Numbered from the stretch's first letter, positions 11,466 to 23,014 are shown. The stretch: 64,000 nucleotides of DNA from Enoplosus armatus (GCF_043641665.1 NC_092190.1:20573548-20637547); one strand, 5' to 3'. The notes: a model not told the origin generated them from the letters alone. Numbers and translations are program-made.

Positions 11466-12156
11466 AGAAAGAACATATAAATATGACGTTTGTTTGGATA
11501 TAGTGGCAGGATTGTATTGAATTCATGCTGACTGATATTAGTGTTTCGTGATATTTCAATACCACAAAGCCACTTCAGTTCTGGGTTGACGGGTTCTCAA
11601 CAAGGCGCTTGCATGTCCACTGCCTGGACTGAGCTTGGCTCTATCCCATTATCCTCACTTGAAGAGCACTGTGTAAGTGGATCCTTTTCCTTCAACCAGC
11701 TGGACCACTTTGTGCTGGCAATGCATTTCATCCGCAATTGAACTAAGACCGCTTGGTGACTGTGCTTGGTGAAGCATGTGACCTACAATAATCCATGATG
11801 TTGACATTGCATCTCACAGAGGCAGACCATAGTTAGAGGGAGCATAACGTTGTAATAACTCCACCCACTCTCCCTTCACTTGACTGTGAAGCACCCAAGA
11901 CAAAGGGGGTTTGTGTCTGTGACTTGTTTGCTGTCACTAATTCACAAGACAAACACATGGTCCTGTTGTTCCTTGCATCGATTATGTGCAGATGTTAATG
12001 TTTTGGTGTTTGTTAGTGATGGTTGCGTGTTTTTTGATAATCCGTTGTGTTTTCATCCCCTATAATATCATCGTCAATGTAGTAGGGATAGATGGAGCAG
12101 GACCTTTGTCGGACTATAACCAGCAATGTAGATTTGGTAGTGGTGATGATGACTTT
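11466..12156. other. Unassigned non-coding stretch
   Basis: No gene, repeat or RNA is recognised here. Confidence 0.5.
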
Positions 12157-12993
12157 GGCCCCATTTACGCTTGTCATTTCAAGTGTCTTGTATGAAGACC
12201 AGATGCTTTTTAATAGACTTTCATTCACACTAAGCCACATATATGGGTCTCTTTAGGCCAGATCACAAATCTGATTACAATCCGTTATAATATTCCCAGA
12301 CTACATGCAAATCAGGGTCAGTCCTCCTTCAGTCCAGAGGGTAGTGCAGCTGAAAAAAAAATGCCAGAAGAAGAATAACTATACAAGTGCAAGTTACATC
12401 CATTGATATAATAATAACAGTTAAGCCAGCTAGCTAAGAACTATCTATAAACGAACACAAATGCATGGATCAATTGCATTTATTAACCACAAGTGAAATA
12501 AAAGTTTTATCATCTTCATGGGCTCTCTTTCAAACCGCTCTCTCTCACCCACATGGAACATTAGTGGTTGCACTGATCAGGGATCAGATTAACGATATAA
12601 CAGCTCGGTGCACCTTCTGTATGATCGCATGTGTTGACACAGCTGAAGCCATTTTTCTCCCCCCATCACTTTATGAGACAGGGCAGGTGACGGTAAATTT
12701 CAGTAAAATTTCATTGCAACTTAAACTGTCGTTACCACAGGTGACAGACCCTGTGGGGGCTACTTCCTCAGACCGCTTGTATAATAATTACATAATTACA
12801 CCTGGAAGGAGTAAGGATTATGTATGCATCTTGGACTTATGGATGGATTTACATCTTTTCAACATCTGGAAAGAATTAATCGCAAAGCGCCTTCCATGGT
12901 TTAAACAATCAGATTTATTTGCGTCTTGAATCTTTAGATGCATTTACACTACGCACGCTACGACACATGAATTGACTGAGTGTAAATGGGGTC
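12157..12993. mobile_element. DNA transposon remnant with terminal inverted repeats, 837 bp
   Basis: The left end GGCCCCATTTACGCTTGTCA is matched by the inverted right end, which on the minus strand reads GACCCCATTTACACTCAGTC. Similarity continues inward through TTTCAAGTGTC / ATTCATGTGTC. A TTT triplet flanks both ends and may be a 3-bp target duplication. The interior includes a 12,301-12,376 block shared with 17,021-17,110. It also holds a 154-codon open frame (12,465-12,929, +), the longest in the window, which lacks any transposase motif I can recognise. Most likely this is a non-autonomous element. The superfamily is not assigned. Confidence 0.6.
12301..12376 (+). repeat. Shared repeat module, copy A
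   Basis: CTACATGCAAATCAGGGTCA followed by a CTTCAGTCCAG motif matches 17,021-17,065 in the same orientation with scattered differences. It then runs into an AGAAGAAGAA tract, where copy B has AAAAGACGAAGAA. Confidence 0.6.
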
Positions 12994-14295
12994 TTTGTAC
13001 TGATTAGTAAACCACTTTGAACAAAAGGAACTGTGGGTTGTGGTTTGGTTTTAAATCAAACCATGCATGAAATTGAGGACACTTTCCAGTAGCCCCTTGA
13101 AGGAGCTGAACACTGTCCGATCCATGAAATTGATGTCTGTGTTTACTGGCTCTTGCAGCCTCATGAGCACTGGTGCATGTTTAAAATACAGTTAACAGGT
13201 CAAGTCACTAATTGCACATGATAGTGGATAGCAGGGGAACATACTGTGCAAAGATCAGATTTTTCATTTTATTTTTTGCATTTCAGTTTTGTTTTTGAGA
13301 GAAACTTATTTCAAGCACATGTGATTTTAAAGTTGAATTGTCTGAAGAAGTATGGTCCATTATTTTCTTGTGTTGTGGCTTCACTGTACAGCTGACTTTA
13401 AGAGGGCCTACTTATTTTCAGAATCAATCGGTATAGATGAGCACAAAAGGGAAAGTGCTCATATTCCATCAGCAACCTATAGAAATCTCTGTCCCCAGTA
13501 AACAAGTAACCAGTCATGTCGGTGTGACTTTGGAATCAGTGTAGACTGATGATGAAAACAAAGCCGATAAGGAAAGGGAACAAGCTTAAATGGCACCAAC
13601 AGCCAAAAAGAAAACTCTCTCGAGTCCAATTAGCTGTCACATATTCCAATGTGGTCACACGATCAATAGATATAGACAATGAAAAAATAGTCTAACAGGA
13701 CATCACTGGTCAAGATAATTGAGGTCATTGAGCCATCACACATCTCACTTCGACTTTGGGGGGAATTAAAATGAGCAGTGGTTAACTTTCCCATCAGAAA
13801 AGCAGGAAGGACAAATCAGAAAGGGTACGCTTGAATGTTCCACCAGCGTATGCCTAGCCTGGGTAGGTGGAGTCAGCACGTGATATAAAAACAGGCTATG
13901 TCATGGTGTGTGCCTGCTGACCTTCTCCGAGCCAAGACCATAAAACAAACTAAACAAAAAGCATGGCACAGTAGACAAATGATGTGTTAGGGTTTGTACT
14001 CTCTAAAAGGTATAGGTATAATAAGATTTTCATTATTTCAAGCTTTCTAATACTATTTACATTTACATTCAACTTCCTCTCTGTACGGTAGCTTTCATTG
14101 TTAGTGGCAACCTGTTCACACACAAGAGATTCACAGGAAATTTTATGCACATGTACTTCAATATTTTTGTAATTCAAGGGGGTGGCTTATATTGTTCCAA
14201 CCACAGGGCGTGTGCATGCAATGTATCTGTCACCAAAGTTAGTGCTGACTGGTATTGATCAATTAAAAGCTTTCTGTCTTCCTATTTACAATGCA
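12994..14295. other. Unassigned non-coding stretch
   Basis: No gene or clear repeat is seen. An E-box (CACGTG, 13,877-13,882) sits just ahead of a TATAAAA (13,884-13,890) with no exon to connect to it. Confidence 0.45.
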
Positions 14296-14758
14296 ATGTG
14301 ACGAATCCCCTTCGCCCACGGTTCGTTTGGCTGCAATATAAACAGATACACTTTGTTGCTCCTATTCTGTTGTATTTTTGTCAAAGTAGCAGCTCAAGGT
14401 GTGTTTACTGCCCTCTGTGGTTGATACATGTGTGAACCACGAGTTTCACCAAATTAAATAGGACCGATGGATAATAACTTAAAATACTCATATAATCTTA
14501 TGCTGGCCTATTTTGTGGTTACACCATGCGCAGCTGCTCAAATAAGGAATGTTGTTCTAAAATATGCAAGCAAATTGACTATACTTGAACATGTCAAATC
14601 TATTGTAGAATTTGAGGCCGTCTGTTGTGTAGCATGTAACTCACAGCTGGCAGATGCCCGTTACGCTGCCCACGTCAGATACCAACAATATGGCAGTGCA
14701 AATTTGGATCAGTAGGTGATGAAGGTAAAGCCAACCACGGAGGGGAAAGGGATTACAT
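14296..14758. mobile_element. Candidate inverted-repeat element, 463 bp
   Basis: AATCCCCTTCGCCCACGGTT at 14,304 pairs with the inverted copy at 14,729-14,754 (minus strand AATCCCTTTCCCCTCCGTGG). Both sides end in GGCT, and the outer ends are ATGT and ACAT. The interior has an 82-codon frame without recognisable domains. The inverted repeat has gaps, so the call is moderate. Confidence 0.4.
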
Positions 14759-16499
14759 AACCAATTCAGAGGAATCTCCCTTAACAAGTCTCACAAACCG
14801 TCAGTCAGGTTTTGCCAGTGTGACTCGATAGAGATGGATTGTGAAGAAGTTTTCACTTTTTTGTTCTAATTGCACGAGTGGACTGACGCTGACTGGAAAG
14901 GAGCGAAGTTCTTCTGTGACATCACTAATGGTCATGAAACATGCTTCTGAGTCTGATGAGCTCTGAGACGAGTCAATGCATCATCACGATCAATAGATGA
15001 TTATACAGTAGCGGATCTTGAAGAAGCGACTTAGTCAAAGGGGGAGCAGCCATTGAGAAGAAGTAAATAAGTAAGAATAGAGGAAGTTGAGCAACAACTT
15101 GTGATGAAAAGCAAGCTGAATTATAGTTTTGTTACAAGTGGAGCATTTCTCTGCAGTTGTAAAGAAAAATTCAAAAGCTAGAGAATGACAGAGAGGTAAA
15201 AAAAAATGAGGGAGAGATGTCCCCTACTCTGCCCCCTAAGTGCCTCCAGACAGAACTGTCCTGGCAAGCGGTAGGTTGAATACAGAGAGATACACTTTCA
15301 GCCTGAGAGCCTGAGGGCTCTTCCGGGACCAAAGTGTCACTAAAACAGAGAGGCTCAGTATCGCAACACTTTCAAAATGGCTCAGGGTGACAGAGCATTG
15401 ACATCACTCAAGATGAAAACAAAACCTCTATGACCTTTTGGTGTTAGGCTGTGTGTGTGTGTGTGCATTCATGTGTGGTTTTACTCTGACAGAGAGCACA
15501 TGAAGTAACAGTGTTTGGTGGTTGTGGGTGTTCTTGAACAACTGCTACTCGCCACCTCCGCTAACCCTCACCATGACGGCAGAGGAGAATGAATTAAAAC
15601 TCTTCTAACCAGCATTTTTTTCATAGCAACAATGGGTCATGGATAATCATGTGTCTTGTGAAAGGGGTCGCTCATAACCCCCCAGAGAATTATAATACAA
15701 CTCTGCAGTCTCCTCAGCTCTGCGGAGGTGCGTAGCAGTTTTACCTCATTGTTTTTGGTTTTCCGGCCAGCCTACTCCTCTCCCGTCACACTCATGTATA
15801 GGCGCAGCAGGCAGCTGTTTTCAGCAATAAAACTGTAATCAACCGACTGTTTGCTACCTGCCAAACAGCCGACAGAGAAAGTTAGCAACTAGCACTTAAA
15901 AGTGTCCTACTATTCCCCCACGGTTTGGTTGCAGCTCCCCTGCGGGGTTCCTCCAGCCTCATAAAATCCAACGTACTGTTCTCTTTTCTGCCACCAGGAG
16001 TCACAAGGACACTCCCTCATTGCTTCTCTATCTGGATGCGGCGAGGAGTCCCAAAGCAACTTGTGTTTTCTCTTACTGTGTTTCATATAAGGGCTGTGCT
16101 GGATAAATAATCAGAATCTGTATTAAAACAGTATCGTGATCACAGGGAGCAGGAGGGGACTTAACAGAGGTTTAACAGGATGAGTAACCGTTGTGTGGCA
16201 GTGAAGTTAAGACAACCTTCTGTCGTCTCTTACTTCATCTGTAATCACTTGTTCTAAATGTCGACATAGCCAATCACACCGCCATTGTCATTAACCTGTA
16301 TTTAGGCCTATGTTGATTTTATATCTGATAGCCACAGAAACTAAACTCAGGAACCTAACAAGGAACTAAGGCCCCATGTGCATATTTTCATTCCTATGGT
16401 CATGTAAAACTAAAATCCACAAATGCGATTGAATACAATTTTGTTCACTCTTGGCCAAACTACAAATCCAAATTGCAACCATCTTGATTTTCCCGTGTT
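14759..16499. other. Unassigned non-coding stretch
   Basis: It contains a short (GT) run near 15,453. A 15,700-15,960 segment has the feel of a dispersed repeat, but I cannot place it. No exon is evident. Confidence 0.4.
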
Positions 16500-17020
16500 G
16501 CTGTGTAACCCGTGTGCCCGGAGTGGACCCAAAAGCAGAACACAGAACTCAAATGAAATTGTTTATTAAATAAGACAAAGTTAATAGTAAGGGGTAGATG
16601 GCAGAACAAGAACCAATGGCTCGGGTGAGCGGGGTGGCTGGGCAGGTATGGCGGTAGATAGTGAACAGGTAGGCAGTGACAGTTTAAATGTACAAGGTAA
16701 CACAGCAGGAATGATGGCTGAGAGCGAGCAGGCAGGTAGCAACTGTCGATCACAGCAAGCAGGAGAAGGAGCTTCTGAGACACGCAGAGAGACACAGGTC
16801 ACACAGGGAACAAAGGAAGGAACGGGCAAAGCTGAGCTGGCCTGAGAGCATACTACCACGGTAGCTGACGGGAGAGCCGGGGATATACTGCAGAGTTGAT
16901 TGGGTGATGAGACACAGGTGCGCTGATCACCAGTGCTCCAGAACAGGAACAAGCAGCCACGCCCAGGCAGACACACTGGGAAACACAGGAGACGCGAGGG
17001 CAGGGCTGCAACATCCCGGG
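16500..17020 (-). repeat. Dispersed repeat, inverted relative of the block at 54.1-54.5 kb
   Basis: Read on the minus strand, this block holds CACCTGTGTCTCATCACCCA followed by an ATCAACTCTGCAGTATAT phrase. It ends in CTGCTTTTGGGTCC, with an AATAAA upstream of that end. The same ordered phrases occur on the + strand at 54,218-54,256 and 54,420-54,432. It resembles a family known across teleosts. Reading frames of 111 and 149 codons here are repeat-derived and not conserved with any protein I know. Confidence 0.6.
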
Positions 17021-17130
17021 CCACATGCAAATCAGTGTAAGCCCCTCTTCAGTCCAGCAGGCCGTGATAATGCACCTGAAGGTGTTCAGTAACAGCTAAA
17101 AATCAAAAGACGAAGAACTTTTACTGTAAC
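17021..17130 (+). repeat. Shared repeat module, copy B
   Basis: CCACATGCAAATCAGTGTAA followed by CTTCAGTCCAG matches 12,301-12,345. The following AAAAGACGAAGAA matches the AGAAGAAGAA tract of copy A. It abuts the small inverted-repeat element to its right. Confidence 0.6.
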
Positions 17131-17193
17131 TGTTATTGTTGTAACTAAACTGCTAAATTGGACCAGTTCAAGTTCATCTTGGCGCGCTAGCTA

Positions 17194-17404
17194 GTCTGAC
17201 TCACCAGATGTAGGCCGACTGTTGCGGCATTCTTGACCCCTCTCGCTATCTGCGTGTCACTGCATCCTGGGCTTAGCACCGCCCAAGACGATTGTAATTG
17301 GTTTAAAGAAATACAAACAAGCCAGAGCGTTTTTACCCCTATCTCAGAATGATAATGGGTTGAGCCAGAAGTGTGGAGACAGGTCTGGCTATGTGAGACT
17401 ACTA
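17194..17404 (+). mobile_element. Small inverted-repeat element (MITE), copy 1
   Basis: The 211-bp element starts GTCTGACTCACCAGA. It ends TCTGGCTATGTGAGACTACTA, so the ends are roughly inverted. GCTAGCTA occurs directly on both sides (17,186-17,193 and 17,405-17,412), consistent with an 8-bp target duplication. The palindromic, repetitive nature of that octamer makes the exact edges ambiguous. A second, inverted copy lies at 46,036-46,268. There is no coding capacity. Confidence 0.65.
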
Positions 17405-17689
17405 GCTAGCTAAACGAACAAAAACACAGGGATGGACGAGTGAGGAAACCTTTTCTTACTTCTCTCACATTTCCACCCAAGACACATATATAACATATGA
17501 AAGTCCCTTTTACACATTCCTTTTTGTGTGTCCAGTGTACCTGAAGATAAGATGCAATTTTCACACTCAAGGAAGTCATTCTGTTGTATTTACTCTTTGT
17601 TTAAATAGATGTAGTGAATGGATATAAAGGAGACAGGCAGGGATGGAAAGAAGACAGAGAACTACAGAGTCTCTGTCTCCAGCGAAGCA

Positions 17690-17835
17690 ACAATCTGCCA
17701 AGTGTTTTACAGCGACAAAACAAATAGAAAATAATGTATAAGGTTTGTGTCTGTTTGCTAACAATTTCGCCACAACAACTTCATGAGGTGATAACATGTT
17801 GATGCTCATAAAAAATGTATTAATGTAGCTTTAAA
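17690..17835 (+). repeat. Teleost repeat, related to 22,190-22,326 (copy 1)
   Basis: CTGTTTGCTAACAATTTCGC then CACAACAAC matches TTGTTTGCTAACACGTTATG then CCACAACAAC at 22,212. Both copies end in a GCAGCTTTAA / GTAGCTTTAA phrase. The family is common in fish introns. Confidence 0.55.
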
Positions 17836-18057
17836 GCAAGAAACATTGATTGGCGTAGGTGTCAATGCTGTTTCCAAAACACTGTGCATGCTTTGTAATA
17901 CACCAGTATTCTCTCTATGACGACAACACAAGCATTGTAATGTGTGACATTAAAACATTAAAAAATGTCTTTTAGCTTAGCCACTTATTTGTGCGAGGAG
18001 GAGCATTGCTGCAGCTTCCGCGCAGTATTCCCCTGGACAGCAACTTTCATGCATGTG

Positions 18058-18058
<1 letters not shown>

Positions 18059-18088
<30 letters not shown>
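18059..18088. repeat. (AC)15 microsatellite
   Basis: Perfect dinucleotide run seen directly. Confidence 0.97.
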
Positions 18089-18092
<4 letters not shown>

Positions 18093-18366
18093 TCCAGTGT
18101 TGAGCTACATGTCCAGCGCCTGCTCCTCATTAGCCAGCTTGCAGGTCAATAACAGATGTGTGTGTATTCCCCCTTCAGGGCATGGCTGAAGAAAGGATGC
18201 CATTTGAACCCACCAGTCCTCCAGCAGCAGCCATGAGCAGCAGATAAGGCTGTTGTTTTAGATGTAAATCTTTGCCATCTGCTGTGTTCAAGTTTATCCC
18301 GAGACTGGAGCCATTATATTTAGCCAGGACTATGAGGGACTTTACAGAGAAAGTTTGAAGGCGGTA

Positions 18367-18382
18367 TGTGTGTGTGTGTGTG
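18367..18382. repeat. (TG)8 microsatellite
   Basis: Perfect dinucleotide run seen directly. Confidence 0.95.
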
Positions 18383-18536
18383 TTCTGGCATTGGAGAGCC
18401 GTCCTTATTTTTAGGAATCGGCATTTGGCAGGTATGGCTTAGCATCACAGCAACTGGTGAACATATGCATGGCTCTCGGCGTCTCGTTGAGTGGGCGGCT
18501 CACAAGTACAATTATGTGACATTTCTTTTTGACTGC

Positions 18537-18552
18537 TTTTTTTTTTTTTTTT
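18537..18552. repeat. Poly-T run (T16)
   Basis: Seen directly; followed by AAATAAACA. Confidence 0.95.
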
Positions 18553-20575
18553 AAATAAACATGCTTATTCTGAAGGCATTGCTAATATACGGCTGGTGCA
18601 AACAGAGCTGTTTAATGGAGGGCATATTGAATCAAAGTTATTTATAGCTAATTCATTCACTGCATGCATTCCTAAATGCATGTGCTCTAGGGCCCTGCAC
18701 TATTCAGCGAGTTCTGTCAAATGGGATGAAAAGGTGTTATGGAATGATAATGCCCCAACACATTTTAGTACACAAATAAGTATGTATGAACAAATGGCCT
18801 GGAATCATGCTTGCACACCCACAGGCATGCACACACATACATGCAAATGTACAAATTCACATGCACGTAGACCTTTTGAAGTTGAGTAAAAGCACCAAGA
18901 TGGGGGTGTTTTCAGAACATGGTGTTACACATTGAATCCCAAATCCTTTTGCTCATTTTTTTTGTGTTTACTGATCGCACAGCCAATTCTTTATCTCCAA
19001 TCCAAAGTGTTGCCAAAAAGCTTCAGGCATAAATCCTCCAGAAGAATGAATAGCCCACTGTTGGCATGGCGTGATTGTCCAACCATGTGTCTCTCTAAAG
19101 GGGCTAAATGAGGCTAGATGATGTGCTTAGTGGGAGTAAATAAAATAAATGTCTGGACAGTCTCTCATACATGACTCTTTTTTTTTTCATTATTTAAATG
19201 CACACATGCATAAATGTCTCTGCAGGTCTATGCAGAGAAAGGTGTTATGGGTAACTGTGGGTTGCAGAGCCTTGCAGAGCATCAAGCAACCGGATTGGTT
19301 GATCCTACTTCTGACAGTAGGCAGGCACAAACAAGAACAACGCTCATGCACATTTGCCGTGTGTGCAAAACAGATAGTATAGAATCTATAGCATGTGTTG
19401 TGCGTATATGTTCTCTGTAAATCACACACGTGTGAGCCTGACTTCCAATCGCTGGGAAATACACCCCCAAGCTGAATTGCAACCTCATTAAAAGAACATG
19501 ATGCAATTTGGATCAAATGTTGATAAGAAGCCGCATTAGCTCGCCCATAAGGGACTCATCCATAGTGATACCCTGTGCATTGTGCCAGGCACGCTGTGTA
19601 CTCCCGGCTGTGTAACCACATCAATTGAGGGGCAATTCAGCCTTTCCTGCAGGACGATTTAATCCTCATTTTTCAGGAAGAGTGGAGTGCTTCCTCCTGC
19701 AAAATCTAATAAACTGTGTACTGCTCCGAGAACTACCTCACCACAGCAGCAAGCTCAGATATAAGACCAAACAACGATCAAAGGCCAACCTTTCTGAGGA
19801 TTCCAGGGGAAAGAGAGGAGAGTGCACTGGAGCTTAACCTGTGGCTGTCTGTATCGGTTTCCTACAGTGGCATGATCATTGGTAATCCCAGCTCTCAAAA
19901 TATGTATTTAATTAGTGAGGGACTGAATCAGGATTTATGCTTATAAGGATTTGGGATAAGGATTTTTTTCACAAAAGATGTTAGAAGGCTCAGTGTCACC
20001 GCTTCATGACCGTCTCTTCATCCACTCACTGCAGTTTTTCTCACTGGGCTCTCTGATTATGTCACACGTCTCCTGGCAAAATGAACACTTGTTTAAAGCT
20101 GTTTAAAACAATTAGATTGCCAGATAGTGAATCTTCAGCCTCAGCACAGAGGCAGAGCCCCTGCCAAAACGCCTGTACTTTCATTCTCCTTTCTGTCTCA
20201 CCCACTCTTCTATCTCTAATCTCTTTGTCTATTATTCTCACTGCTCTCTCCTCATTTCACCCCCCCCCTCCTCTTCACTTCCTCTCTCCCTACCTCCTCC
20301 TCTCCTCTCTCATTATCGCTCTCCTGAGTCCTGGCCTGGACTTGTTCTCACTGTTTTAGTATCGATTAGAAGGCTCCCTCTTGGGTGTGGACCTGCCTGT
20401 GTCTGATCTAACAGAACCAAGATTTGTTCACATTTCTCTTTGCGCCCCTGACGGGATTTGCTTCAAAACATCTCAGCACCTGATGTTGAGTTCCCTTTAT
20501 GAAAGCCCACAACCATCTGTTTACTTTCAATTAGACACAACGCGTCGCATTTCCTTCACTTGATTAAGCTCCGGC

Positions 20576-20581
<6 letters not shown>

Positions 20582-20606
<25 letters not shown>

Positions 20607-20607
20607 G
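20582..20607. repeat. (TG)13 microsatellite
   Basis: Perfect dinucleotide run seen directly. Confidence 0.97.
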
Positions 20608-20759
20608 AGGAGGAGACGCTGTAAAATGTTTAGATACTTTGTCTATAACAGAGATTAATGCAGAATTTTCTGTGACTGTTATCCTCCATCTACATACACA
20701 GTTCAGTACCTGTATTACACCTATACACATGCACTTGTGTGTGTTATGTTGTGTTGCCA

Positions 20760-21000
20760 TATCTATTTAATCTATTTATTTATTTCTAGGGACAATGCAC
20801 ATTGATCAACATCAGAATCAGAATCAGAAATACTTTATTGATCCTTGGGGGGAAATTGTACAGTACTGGTGCTCCCATTCAAGATTAGAAAGCAGCATAA
20901 ATTTAGAAATAAAAGTACAAAAGTATGTACAAAATATAAAAATAAGAAATAGAAAATAAAAAATATACACATTTACAACATAATCAATAACATCACTGTA
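20760..21000 (-). mobile_element. LINE 3' ends, minus orientation
   Basis: On the minus strand an AT-rich 3' UTR leads into AATTTCCCCCCAAGGATCAA, then AATAAAGTATTTCTGATTCTG with tandem TCTGAT units. This is the classic 3' terminus of a fish non-LTR retrotransposon. Directly beyond it, TTTCTAGGGACAATGCACAT on the + strand looks like the tail of a second LINE fragment, so one may have inserted next to or into another. No reverse-transcriptase coding remains. Confidence 0.75.
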
Positions 21001-22167
21001 AATGTTAGCCAAAAGGCTTTCAACTGTCTCAAATGAGTATGGAGAGGTTACTGTTCTGTTTCATAGGCAGACTAACACACACAGCATCTCTCTTCAGCCA
21101 CAGCACTTCTCCTCACAGTCTTGAGTACGACAAATTAAAGGCTGGCTGAGTGAAAATGCTTAACGGCAGAACAGGACGCTCAGCATTAAAAATGTAAAGC
21201 TTTTGTGGGATGATTGCATTCCCTCAAAACAAGGAAGGACGATGACATGTGTTTTGCATTAGGAGGAGAAACATCTGTAAGGCTATTTTGGAAAGATGCA
21301 CCCTCATTGGACGACGGCCATGCTTTTTAAAAACAGGAGCTACCATTTAAAAATAAAAGGTAAGAGTTTTTTTTTTTTGCAGAGAACAGAGCGACAGTGA
21401 GAAAGGAGAATAACACAAAGGGTGCTGTCTGACAGATCGATACTTCATGATGCATGCAATTCCTTTGGAAACATGTTGAGTGATCTGGTTGAATTTCCAT
21501 GTCAGCTCCTGCACTATTAATGTCCCTATACGAAGCATATTAAAACAGTGGTAGGAAGGCATGATAATCCACTATTCTCCAAGGTCTTTGAGCTGTCATG
21601 TCACGCTTCTCTTCTGCTGTGCTTGACAGGGCTATGACGTTTCAAACTGCAAGCAATGTTTATGTTTAATGGTATGTGTAAAGCAATGCTTTGCTCAGCT
21701 GTCAGATCTCGCCCAGATACTGATTGAATGGACACTATGGACCGGACACCATGCACGTTAGTGCTTCCCTGGTAAATTGTACCTTGCACTTTCAACTCCC
21801 CCTGTGTAATGTGACGTCTGTCTCCAACTGCTGTTCTCAGTGATGCTACTTTTTTGCACATCCCTCTTTAAAAAGATGAATGTGACTACCTTGTTAAAGA
21901 AAATGATAAAATAAACTAATGTGTCGGATTCAGGGCATATCTTTGGAGAGAAACAATATCACTCACCACATCAATAAAAGGTGACGAGTAGCATAAAACT
22001 GTGGTGCAATAAAAAAGGTAAAGAGGAAAAGATACAGAAAAAAAAGAGGAAGGAAAAGGGAGCCTTCAACAAAACCAAAAATGCTGGCTATACATTGCAG
22101 CTATAATTAACAATCCGTTAATTTATGACTGGCTATTATTAAAACCTGCACCTAAATATAAATAATA
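21001..22167. other. Unassigned non-coding stretch
   Basis: It contains a T-rich acceptor-like TTTTTTGCAG at about 21,367-21,382. No matching coding exon is evident. Confidence 0.45.
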
Positions 22168-22177
22168 CCCCCCCCCC
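22168..22177. repeat. Poly-C run (C10)
   Basis: Seen directly. Confidence 0.9.
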
Positions 22178-22189
22178 AACGACTTTACT

Positions 22190-22326
22190 GGTTAGTTGTG
22201 TAATAAGGCAATTGTTTGCTAACACGTTATGCCACAACAACAAAAGTGTTACGTCCATGTTATGTTTATATCTTTTCTGCTGGCCTCAAGTGGTCAAAAA
22301 AGAAAAATCAATGGTGCAGCTTTAAG
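22190..22326 (+). repeat. Teleost repeat, related to 17,690-17,835 (copy 2)
   Basis: The order of phrases is TTGCTAACACGTTATGCCAC, GTGTTACGTCCATGTTATG, CTGGCCTCAAGTGGTCAAAA, then CAATGGTGCAGCTTTAA. It matches a repeat I know as frequent in teleost non-coding DNA and overlaps in sequence with copy 1. Confidence 0.65.
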
Positions 22327-22361
22327 TTTACCTTAATTCAAATGTCTACTGTCTCATCAGT

Positions 22362-22430
22362 AGAGCTGTTTTGGAGGCTCGCGGTGGCCCAACACCTTAC
22401 TAATACTTTCTTTAATTTGTCACCCATCTG
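22362..22430 (+). mobile_element. Tc1-like element 3' end
   Basis: GGCTCGCGGTGGCCCAACAC then CTTACTAA resembles the segment just after the transposase stop in a Tc1-like family. It ends TTTAATTTGTCACCCATCTG, which on the minus strand reads as a Tc1-type terminal inverted repeat. It is related to the end of the fragment at 36.9 kb. Confidence 0.55.
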
Positions 22431-22976
22431 CATGTGTTCTGTGTTTTGTGGTCAGAAAACACTGATGTGCTCCCTTTAATGTTTTTCATATCTCTTCTCG
22501 ACATGGCAATCTTTTTCAAAATGTAGCTTCAGATGTGAAATACTGAAGCCGTACAGACAGCTGCTTGACATCGCCTGCTAGCAACAAAGTTTAAGCTTTG
22601 ATTTGGAATTTGGATAGACAATAACTTTGCAACAAGGGTTTGCAGCGATCCAATTGTCCTCAATATTTCAATCAATGCAAAAGCACAGACGCTGCAAATA
22701 AGTCAGAAATTTCTTCATCTCCGATTTAGTGCTCTATTTGCCACAAATAATAAATTTTCGGTCAGAGTGATGGGCAACAGTTATTTGACATTTAATTATA
22801 CAGCAGCCGAGTGTTGCGGGAAAGTAGGACATATTGTCCATCAAAGTGAAAAGGGGCTTGAAGTCTGGGAGAGGGAGAGTAGATAAATTGGGGCAAGCTT
22901 GGCCACAAAGACGAGCCGTCAGTCAGTGGCCTCATTTGTGGACCAAAGCTCACACCTGCCACCCCTCGTGATGTCG

Positions 22977-22986
<10 letters not shown>
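22431..22986. other. Unassigned; possible conserved non-coding sequence
   Basis: The 22,490-22,800 part lacks repeats and stop-free coding frames and has a complex, balanced composition. Conservation cannot be judged without alignment. Confidence 0.3.

Positions 22987-23014
<28 letters not shown>
22987..23014. repeat. (CA)14 microsatellite
   Basis: Perfect run preceded by a short (CT) run. Confidence 0.97.

Larger units (their letters stand above)
18089..20581. other. Non-coding stretch with short simple repeats
   Basis: It holds (TG)8 at 18,367 and T16 at 18,537. No recognisable exon is seen; frames of up to 108 codons near 19.2-19.5 kb overlap on both strands and lack domains. Confidence 0.45.

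Noticed and set aside
16460..17030. Minus-strand frames of 111 and 149 codons
   Set aside because: They overlap each other inside a dispersed repeat and encode low-complexity Ser/Pro/Cys-rich peptides.
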